In this document: one piece after another, positions 58,398 through 64,000 of the stretch
Layout of the letters: each line of letters opens with the position of its first letter
How positions within the stretch are numbered: the first letter of the stretch is position 1
The notes under the pieces: generated by a model
What the model was told of the DNA's origin: nothing
The model's input: only the letters and a program-made list of their open reading frames with translations
Database searches by the model: none
Assembly (NCBI RefSeq): GCF_014267175.1
Contig: NZ_JACMTR010000002.1
Location: forward strand, 5,853,501 to 5,917,500
From: Pseudonocardia sp. C8
Lineage (GTDB): Bacteria > Actinomycetota > Actinomycetes > Mycobacteriales > Pseudonocardiaceae
Reading direction: 5' to 3'
Length of the DNA stretch: 64,000 bases
Made by a program: the position numbers and the translations under genes

Positions 58398-59577
58398 TGT
58401 CGGTTTCCCGGTCCGATGGATCTCCGTGCGATTGCCGGTGAACCAGCCTCGCGTGAGTCGCCACACCGGCCCAGGCCACTGCGGCCACGACGAGGAAGCC
58501 CTGGAAGACGCCGGTGAAACCGACGCGAGAGGCCAGTTCCGCTGACGTCACCGGCGCAAGGAGACCTGCGACGCCCCATCCGGTGAACACGAGCCCGTAC
58601 ATCGTGCCGAACTGATGGCCGGGCACGGCATCGGAGGTCGCCGCCGGTGCCAGTGTGGACAGTGCACCGTACTGGGTCCCCAGGAGGAGAAGGGCGGTCA
58701 GCGCGAGGAATCCGGTCGTACCGATCGCCAGGGGCAGACACGCGAGGATGAGCAGCACGGAGTTGGCGTGGAGTGCTGCAATTCGCCCGACCCGATCAGA
58801 CAGTGGGCCGGCCAGGAGCCGGCCGACGAAGTTCCCGACGTTCAGCAGCATGAGCGCGAGCGTGCCGGTGGACGGTGCACCGGCCAGCGACCCGGCTTGT
58901 GCGAAGGCGGCCAGGGCAGGCGCGCTACCGAGCCCGAACGCCACCCACAGTGCGACGAGCGGACCCCGCGGGTGAACGCGAACGGGCGTCCCCCCGCTTG
59001 CACGGCGGTGCCGCGCCGGCCGCGTGTCGGCGGTGCGCCCCGGAACGAGGACTGCCGCAACGGACAGGATGCCGGCGACGGACACCGCGAGCAGGACGAG
59101 TGTCCAGCTTCGCCCGACAGCTCGGAGCGACACGGCCGTCACCGGGGCGAGGACGGCGGTGCCGACGGCGTAGGCGCTGACCACAAGGCTCAGCGCGAGG
59201 CCTCGACCGGATCCGACGGTCCCCGCGACACGGACCGCCGTGGCGTACCCGAGCCCGGTCGCACCGCCGAGCAGCACGCCGAAGGTACCGATCAGGGCGC
59301 CCACGGACGACGCCGCCGCGCTGCCGAGCAGCCCGGCCGAGCAGCCGGCGGCACTGATCAGCGCGAGCGACCGAGGTGGCACCGAGTCGGCGAGCCGGCC
59401 ACCGACGATAACGCCGACCATGAAGACCAGCAGGCCGACCGAGAACACGGTAGCGAGCTGGGCTTGCCCGGCCGCGGTCTCATGCCGAAGGGTCGGGGTG
59501 AACACGTCCCAGACGAACAGCGGACTCACAGCGAGATCGAGCAGCACCGCACCGGTGACCGCCCGCCTCCTGCTCAC
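58390..59577 (-). CDS. MFS transporter, OFA/oxalate-like
   Basis: This MFS protein of about 395 residues has 12 hydrophobic segments. Motifs are GGRLADSVPPRSLALISAAGC in the first loop, GGATGLGYATAVRVAG, and NVGNFVGRLLAGPLSDRVGRIAAL in the second half. The arrangement resembles the OFA (oxalate:formate antiporter-like) family. The GTG at 59577 has GAGGGC upstream and gives the expected first helix; the longer frame is not needed. The substrate is unknown. Confidence 0.83.
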   Translation of the reverse strand: MSRRRAVTGAVLLDLAVSPLFVWDVFTPTLRHETAAGQAQLATVFSVGLLVFMVGVIVGGRLADSVPPRSLALISAAGCSAGLLGSAAASSVGALIGTFGVLLGGATGLGYATAVRVAGTVGSGRGLALSLVVSAYAVGTAVLAPVTAVSLRAVGRSWTLVLLAVSVAGILSVAAVLVPGRTADTRPARHRRASGGTPVRVHPRGPLVALWVAFGLGSAPALAAFAQAGSLAGAPSTGTLALMLLNVGNFVGRLLAGPLSDRVGRIAALHANSVLLILACLPLAIGTTGFLALTALLLLGTQYGALSTLAPAATSDAVPGHQFGTMYGLVFTGWGVAGLLAPVTSAELASRVGFTGVFQGFLVVAAVAWAGVATHARLVHRQSHGDPSDRETDTT

Positions 59578-59865
59578 GGTTGGCGGCCCTCGGGGATCGG
59601 CCGGGACTCCACTGCTCCTCGAGCGTCGCCGATCACCATCGTCGTGTCCTTCTGTACCGCGGGATGGCACCTGCCTCCCGCCGCCGATGGTGCAGCGTGA
59701 CGAAAACGCTGCTGCGACGTCAATCACGTCGTCGTTCGGTGCTCGCCCTCGACCTCGTGAACGGCGACGACGAACGTTCACCCCGGTGTGTCGGCACCGG
59801 GCTCGCCGGCCCACCCGCGCAGCCCGGCACGGAGACCACATCTGCGGGTAGGTCGGCGGTTCTCG

Positions 59866-60741
59866 TCACCGGGGACCGGACGTGCGCCGATCCAGGAAGT
59901 CGCGAATCAGCGGGACGACCTCGTCCATCGCGCTCTCCAGGAGGAAGTGCCCGCCGTCGAGGAGGTGGATCTCGGCGTTCGGGCTGTCGGTGGCGAACGC
60001 GCGCGCGCCGTCCGGCCCGAAGATCTCGTCGCCGCGTCCCCACACCGCCAGCACCGGAACCCCGCTGTCACGGAAGTACTCGTGCACCCGCGGGTACAGG
60101 GGCGGGTTGGTGGCGTAGTCCCGGAACAGCTGGAGCTGGACACGATCGTTGCCGGGTCGGGAGATCATCGCGTGGTCGTGGTGCCAGGTGTCCGGGCTGA
60201 CGACCGACGGGTCCGACACGCCCTGCGTGTACTGCCAGCGGATCGCCTCGAGAGTCAGTGCGCCACGGACCGCCTCCTCGGTCTCAGGTGTCCAGTCCTG
60301 CTGGAAATCCCACACCGGGCGCCAGAACTCCTCGACGAAGCCGGCGTCGTAGGCGTTGCCGTTCTGGCTGATCACGGCGGTGACGGCTTCCGGGTCGGCC
60401 AGCGCCAGCCGCCATCCCACCGGCGCCCCGTAGTCCTGCACGTAGATCGCGTACCGGTGCACGCCGAGCTGATCGAGCAGTCCTGCGGTCACATCGGCCA
60501 GCGCATCGAAGGTGTAGTGGAACTCGTCGACCGACGGCGCGTCCGAGAAGCCGAACCCCAGGTGGTCGGGGGCGATGACGTGGTATCGGTCGGACAGCCT
60601 CGGGATCAGGTCCCGGAACATGAACGAGCTGGTCGGAAAGCCGTGCAGCAGCACGACCGTCGGCGCGTCGGCCCGTCCTGCCTCCCGGTAGAAGATCTGG
60701 TGCCCGCCCACAGTGGCGTAACGGTGATGCGTCACGGTCAT
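59866..60741 (-). CDS. Alpha/beta hydrolase (haloalkane dehalogenase/epoxide hydrolase-like)
   Basis: This 291-residue protein has the oxyanion motif HGFPTSSFMFRDLIP, the nucleophile elbow IYVQDYGAPVGWR with Asp as nucleophile, and the catalytic His in DGGHFLLES. Asp nucleophiles point to haloalkane dehalogenases or epoxide hydrolases rather than serine esterases. The long cap region (WRPVWDFQQDWTP) fits. The ATG at 60741 follows AAGGAG. It is divergent from the CGNR regulator, a frequent pairing in actinobacteria. Confidence 0.88.
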   Translation of the reverse strand: MTVTHHRYATVGGHQIFYREAGRADAPTVVLLHGFPTSSFMFRDLIPRLSDRYHVIAPDHLGFGFSDAPSVDEFHYTFDALADVTAGLLDQLGVHRYAIYVQDYGAPVGWRLALADPEAVTAVISQNGNAYDAGFVEEFWRPVWDFQQDWTPETEEAVRGALTLEAIRWQYTQGVSDPSVVSPDTWHHDHAMISRPGNDRVQLQLFRDYATNPPLYPRVHEYFRDSGVPVLAVWGRGDEIFGPDGARAFATDSPNAEIHLLDGGHFLLESAMDEVVPLIRDFLDRRTSGPR

Positions 60742-60791
60742 GTCCTAACTCCTTATTTGATCGACGACGGTTACGACCGTAGGCGAGCCAG

Positions 60792-60823
60792 GCTAACCGG
60801 TAAATGTTGACTTGAGGGTTAGC
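60792..60823. promoter_or_regulatory. GGTTAG repeats between hydrolase and CGNR genes
   Basis: GCTAACC (60792-60798) and GGTTAGC (60817-60823) form an 18-base-spaced inverted repeat, with a third GGTTAG at 60895-60900. They sit in the divergent promoter region and could bind the CGNR protein. Confidence 0.5.
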
Positions 60824-60933
60824 ATGGCGGGGCGCCGGTGTGGCGGACGCCTGGCACCTGCGACCGGTGTCAAACCAGCCATCGACGTGCCACTGGTTAG
60901 GATGGCGCCGGACCGCGAGCATCTGGAGGGGAC

Positions 60934-61488
60934 ATGGCAGCTCCGAGGCCCTTCGCCGATCCTCGGCCGTTGCGCAACGAGCCGTTGCCGTTGGATCTGG
61001 TCAACACCCGGTGGGTCGACCCGTCCGGTCCGTGCGACCTGCTGGAGAGCCTGGACGGGCTGGCGACCTGGCTGGAGACCAGTTGTCTCGCGGAGCGCGT
61101 GTCGGCCGACGAGGCGACGCTGGAGGCGGTGCTGTTCGCCAGGGCGGCGCTGGACGCGGTTCTGGCAGAAGGTCCCCGATCGCAGCGCGCCCAGCGGGAC
61201 CTGAATGCGGTGCTGGATCACGGACGCGTCCGCCGGACCCTGGCGGCCGGACGGCCACACGACCTCGAGGAGGTCGACGCCCCGTGTTGGCTGCCCGCCT
61301 GGTTGGCCGCAGCGGAGTACCTGCGGCTGTTGACGACGGCGCCGGATCGGATCCGGCGCTGTGCCGATCCTCGGTGTGTCCTGTACTTCTACGACGTCTC
61401 CAGGAACGGAGCTCGTCGCTGGTGCTCGATGACCACGTGCGGCAACCGGTCCAAGGTGGCTCGCCACTACGCACGGCACACGCCCTGA
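60934..61488 (+). CDS. CGNR zinc-finger regulator with ABATE domain
   Basis: This 184-residue protein has an N-terminal ABATE-type domain (LPLDLVNTRWVDPSG, DLLESLDGLATWLE) and a C-terminal CGNR zinc finger (RCADPRCVLYFYDVSRNGARRWCSMTTCGNRSKVARHYARH) with the four metal cysteines. Such proteins are regarded as stress- or substrate-linked transcription regulators. The ATG at 60934 follows GGAGGGG. It is divergent from the alpha/beta hydrolase and probably controls it. Confidence 0.9.
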   Translation: MAAPRPFADPRPLRNEPLPLDLVNTRWVDPSGPCDLLESLDGLATWLETSCLAERVSADEATLEAVLFARAALDAVLAEGPRSQRAQRDLNAVLDHGRVRRTLAAGRPHDLEEVDAPCWLPAWLAAAEYLRLLTTAPDRIRRCADPRCVLYFYDVSRNGARRWCSMTTCGNRSKVARHYARHTP

Positions 61489-61545
61489 CGGATCGGTGAT
61501 ATCCCCTTTCCGTGACTCACTCCAGAAAACTGGCAGGCGTTAGGT

Positions 61546-61763
61546 ATGCCATCCATCGATGCCGTCGCCCTGCTGGAGGGGGCGTCGTTGCGCGTGACCC
61601 GTCCCCGGGTCTCCGTGCTGACGATGTCTCGGCCCATCCCCACGCCGACGCCGAGACCATCGCGACGGCCGTCCGCCGCGACCTGGGGTCGGTGTCCACC
61701 CACGGGGTCTACGACGTGCTGCGCGCGCTCACAGCGGCCGGCCTGGTCCGTCGGGAGTCGTGA
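61546..61763 (+). pseudogene. furA: furA remnant with a frameshift
   Basis: The first frame reads SIDAVALLEGASLRVTRPRVSVL, the start of a FurA-type regulator. About one base is missing near 61624. The next frame then continues VSAHPHADAETIATAV and GVYDVLRALTAAGLVRR, the rest of the DNA-binding domain, and stops at 61763. The metal-binding C-terminal half (HHH and CxxC motifs) is absent. Intact FurA usually represses katG next door, so this loss is notable. Confidence 0.75.
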
Positions 61764-61880
61764 CCGTGCTCCGCACCGCGGGAGCCGACCTCGACGCCGG
61801 CGTCCCCAGCGCCCGCGCCGCCGCCGCGATGTTCGGCCGCGAACATCTGCTGGCGGACTGAACCGCCACGGCGGGGGCAC

Positions 61881-61905
61881 GATTCGAACCCGTGGCCGGG
61901 GGTAT
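61881..61905 (+). promoter_or_regulatory. Stress-sigma-like promoter of the first Cys4 mini-gene
   Basis: GATT (61881-61884), 15 bases, GGGTAT (61900-61905) match the SigB/SigF-type pattern GNNT-N14-16-GGGTA(C/T). The ATG is 9 bases later, so the transcript would be nearly leaderless. It is conserved before the next copy. Confidence 0.55.
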
Positions 61906-61914
61906 GCCGGCGTC

Positions 61915-62121
61915 ATGACTGAAGAACGGACGGCAGCCGCGCGACTGGCCACCTGTACGTGTTGCCAGCGTCCGGGGTGCCGCGTGCTCATCGTGGTGAA
62001 CGACGACGACGGCGGCGACGAGCGGGGCTTCGTCGCCTTCTGCCCCGACTGCGACGCCGCGGGATCGGAGGTGGACCTGGCCGACGATCCGGAGCGATCC
62101 GGCCAGGACCGGCGACGGTAG
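61915..62121 (+). CDS. Cys4 mini-protein 1 (68 aa)
   Basis: This 68-residue protein starts MTEERTAAARLATCTCCQRPGCRVLIVV and has CPDCDAAGSEVDLADDPERSGQD. CxCC in the first half and CxxC in the second make a likely zinc ribbon. It lies two genes before phaC and is a paralogue of the next gene. A truncated copy of its 3' end is at 7956-8025. It was chosen over longer frames because of the ATG after the conserved promoter. No function is proposed. Confidence 0.7.
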   Translation: MTEERTAAARLATCTCCQRPGCRVLIVVNDDDGGDERGFVAFCPDCDAAGSEVDLADDPERSGQDRRR

Positions 62122-62171
62122 GTTCCGGCTCCCGCCGGCGGGCCCCGAGCCCATGTCGGCGCCGGCTCGAC

Positions 62172-62196
62172 GATTCGATCCCGAGTCCGCGGGTAC
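62172..62196 (+). promoter_or_regulatory. Stress-sigma-like promoter of the second Cys4 mini-gene
   Basis: GATT (62172-62175), 15 bases, GGGTAC (62191-62196), 10 bases before the ATG, mirror the promoter of the first copy, although the spacer has diverged. Confidence 0.55.
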
Positions 62197-62206
62197 GCCT
62201 GGCTTC

Positions 62207-62401
62207 ATGACCGAGGAACGCATAGCGGTGGTGCGGTCGTACACGTGCACATGTTGCCGACGCCGCGGAGCCCGCATGATGATCATGTCTGACGCCGGGA
62301 AGCCGAGCTACGTGGCCTTCTGTCCGGAATGCGACGGGCGCGGTTCGGACACCAGCCCGCCCGAGGAGCCGGACCGGCCTTCCGGGGACGCCCAGCGGTA
62401 G
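62207..62401 (+). CDS. Cys4 mini-protein 2 (64 aa)
   Basis: This 64-residue paralogue of the previous gene starts MTEERIAVVRSYTCTCCRRRGARMMIM and has VAFCPECDGRGSDTS. Both CxCC and CxxC are kept. It follows the first copy by 85 bases with its own promoter, so the pair arose by tandem duplication including control sequences. No function is proposed. Confidence 0.68.
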   Translation: MTEERIAVVRSYTCTCCRRRGARMMIMSDAGKPSYVAFCPECDGRGSDTSPPEEPDRPSGDAQR

Positions 62402-62690
62402 GGCCGTCGAGCGTTCCCGTCCGGACGGGCCCGCCGGTACCCCCGGCTGCACGCTCGCCCCGGCGGCCCGGGCGTACCAGGATGGTCAGGGCGGTCAGAC
62501 CTGCTCGGAGCGATCGTCGTCGAGCAGTGCCGCCGTGCCGTTCCATCCGTCGACGAAGCCGGAGAACGCCCATGGACACCTCCTGCGCCCCCGGGCCGCC
62601 CGCCCGCACCGCGCGGACCCGCCGTCGGGGCACGGCGCCGAGGCACCCCGTCCTCCGTACCCCCGGCGAGCTCGCCGGGCACGCCCGGTG

Positions 62691-64000
62691 ATGGCCGCCC
62701 GGCAACCGGCCGGCCCCGGCCGCGACGAGCAGGGCGGCGCGGACCCGCAGGACGCTGCTCCGGTCGGCGGCGAGGTGGTCGGCATGCCCTCGCTGGGCGA
62801 GGCGGTCGGTGGGCTGGCCGCGGCGCTGGGCCAGGGCGGGGTGGTCGCCCGGGAGGCCGCGGTGCTGGGCGGGGAGCTGGTGCGGGTGGCGCTGGGCCGT
62901 TCCTCGGTCGCTCTGGCCAAGGGCGACCGGCGGTTCACCGACCCGGCGTGGTCGCAGAACCCCGTCTACGACCGGATCGGGCGCGGCTACCTCGCTGCGG
63001 CCCGCGCGGTGGACAACGTGACCGACGCGCTGGCCGAGCGCGGCACCGAGCCCCGCCGGGTCGAGCAGGCCCGGTTCGCCACCGGCATCCTGACCAGCGC
63101 GCTGGCACCGACGAACTACCTGCCCACCAACCCGGCCGCGCTCAAGCGCGCCTTCGACACCGGCGGGTTGAGCCTGCTGCGCGGGCTGCGCAACGCCGTC
63201 GACGACCTCCGGCACAACGGCGGGATGCCGTCGATGGTGGAGCGCGACGCGTTCGAGGTCGGCCGCGACCTCGCGGTGACCCCCGGTGCGGTCGTGGACC
63301 GCGAGCCGGTGGGTGAGTTGATCCAGTACCGGCCGAGCACCGACCGGGTACGCGCGCGGCCGATCCTGATCGTGCCGCCGCCGATCGGGCGGTACTACTT
63401 CCTGGACCTGCGGCCGGGCCGCAGCCTGGTCGAGTACACGCTCGCGCAGGAGATGCAGACGTTCCTGCTCAGCTGGCGCAACCCGACGCCCGAGCAGGGC
63501 GACTGGGACCTGGACAGCTACGCCGCCCGGGTGTCGTCCGCGATCGACACCGTCCGCGAGATCACCGGCAGCGACGACGTGAACCTCGTCGGGTTCTGTG
63601 CCGGCGGGATCATCGCCACCACCGTGCTCAACCACCTGGCCGCGACCGGCGACCGGCGGGTGCACAGCATGAGCTACGCGGTGACCCTGCTCGACTTCGG
63701 CGAGCGGGCCCCGATCGCGGCGTTCCAGAACGCCGGCCTGCTGCGCCTGGTCGGCGAACGCTCGCGCCGGACGGGGATCATCACCAGCCGGCAGATGGGC
63801 GCGGCGTTCACCTGGATGCGCCCCGACGACCTGGTGTTCAACTACGTGGTCAACAACTACCTCATGGGCGACAAGCCGCCCGCGTTCGACGTGCTGGCCT
63901 GGAACGCCGACGGCACCAACCTGCCGGGGGCGCTGCACTGCCAGTTCCTCGACATCTTCCGGGACAACCTGCTGGTCGCCCCCGGCGGGATCACCGTGCT
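62691..64000 (+). CDS. phaC: PHA synthase (PhaC), 3' end outside the window
   Basis: The open frame from the ATG at 62691 to the right edge (436 codons) encodes the N-terminal and catalytic parts of a poly(hydroxyalkanoate) synthase. Marks are DPAWSQNPVYDRIGRGYLAAARAV (typical PhaC N-domain), IVPPPIGRYYFLDLRPGRSLVEY, NLVGFCAGGIIAT with the catalytic Cys in the lipase-like box G-x-C-x-G, and WNADGTNLPGALH. The catalytic Asp and His lie beyond or near the edge. It polymerises hydroxyacyl-CoA into storage granules. The start has no clear ribosome site; a GC-rich hairpin-like stretch lies just upstream. Confidence 0.93.
   Translation, partial: MAARQPAGPGRDEQGGADPQDAAPVGGEVVGMPSLGEAVGGLAAALGQGGVVAREAAVLGGELVRVALGRSSVALAKGDRRFTDPAWSQNPVYDRIGRGYLAAARAVDNVTDALAERGTEPRRVEQARFATGILTSALAPTNYLPTNPAALKRAFDTGGLSLLRGLRNAVDDLRHNGGMPSMVERDAFEVGRDLAVTPGAVVDREPVGELIQYRPSTDRVRARPILIVPPPIGRYYFLDLRPGRSLVEYTLAQEMQTFLLSWRNPTPEQGDWDLDSYAARVSSAIDTVREITGSDDVNLVGFCAGGIIATTVLNHLAATGDRRVHSMSYAVTLLDFGERAPIAAFQNAGLLRLVGERSRRTGIITSRQMGAAFTWMRPDDLVFNYVVNNYLMGDKPPAFDVLAWNADGTNLPGALHCQFLDIFRDNLLVAPGGITV

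Noticed and set aside
61875..61900. tRNA T-loop-like sequence (GGTTCGAATC on the lower strand) suggesting a tRNA end or attachment site
   Set aside because: No anticodon arm or D arm is found upstream on that strand, and the same patch is partly conserved before the second mini-gene as part of a promoter.

Overview
The window is GC-rich, has GTG/TTG starts, many TGA-coupled gene pairs and many GntR/TetR/MarR/HxlR regulators. It reads as the chromosome of a metabolically versatile actinomycete. A PQQ enzyme with a mycobacterial-type PQQ-associated protein, CGNR regulators and a PHA synthase suggest a Pseudonocardiaceae-like organism, which is an inference. No rRNA, tRNA, CRISPR array or transposase was found. 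Coding is dense on both strands.

Layout: 0-6 kb holds a LytTR regulator and a leftward PQQ block. That block contains a lanthanide-type PQQ alcohol dehydrogenase, its cupredoxin-like partner, katG and an unlisted 24-residue pqqA gene, separated from katG by a perfect hairpin. 6-12 kb holds a glycogen-debranching-like glycosidase, a PPOX protein and glycoside module A (MFS, GH3, TetR). 12-16 kb holds a MerA-like flavoprotein with its TetR and a DHA2 exporter. 16-25 kb holds two GntR-controlled catabolic clusters (an MBL-fold/unknown/GntR operon; an enolase-superfamily dehydratase, ketopantoate-reductase-like protein, MFS and UlaG-like lactonase operon) and an HxlR gene. 25-31 kb holds a TauE/SafE permease and glycoside module B (TetR, GH3, MFS). 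31-36 kb holds a peptide/nickel-type ABC importer whose second permease and both ATPases are one polypeptide. 36-40.5 kb holds a MOSC protein, a DUF1326-DUF2182 pair, a Rieske-type reductase and an HxlR regulator.

40.4-58.4 kb is the most unusual part. It holds two AmiC-like amide-sensor-type binding proteins without signal peptides, a formamidase/acetamidase, MarR and LuxR regulators and a CbiMNQO cobalt/nickel importer. It also holds an apparently undescribed gene set at 48.6-55.0 kb: two divergent tubulin/FtsZ-superfamily proteins, three copies of a ~100-residue protein (called family Y here), two copies of a ~175-195-residue protein (family X) and a sigma-factor-like protein. Similar half-sites (GGAAGTA/TACTTCC) in the promoters of the formamidase, the first X gene and the LuxR gene suggest that these loci are co-regulated. 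A VOC protein and a PPOX protein follow.

58.4-64 kb holds an MFS transporter, an alpha/beta hydrolase divergent from a CGNR regulator, a frameshifted furA remnant, two tandem Cys4 mini-genes with stress-sigma-like promoters (a fragment of one recurs at 7.96 kb), and the 5' part of a PHA synthase gene that runs off the window.
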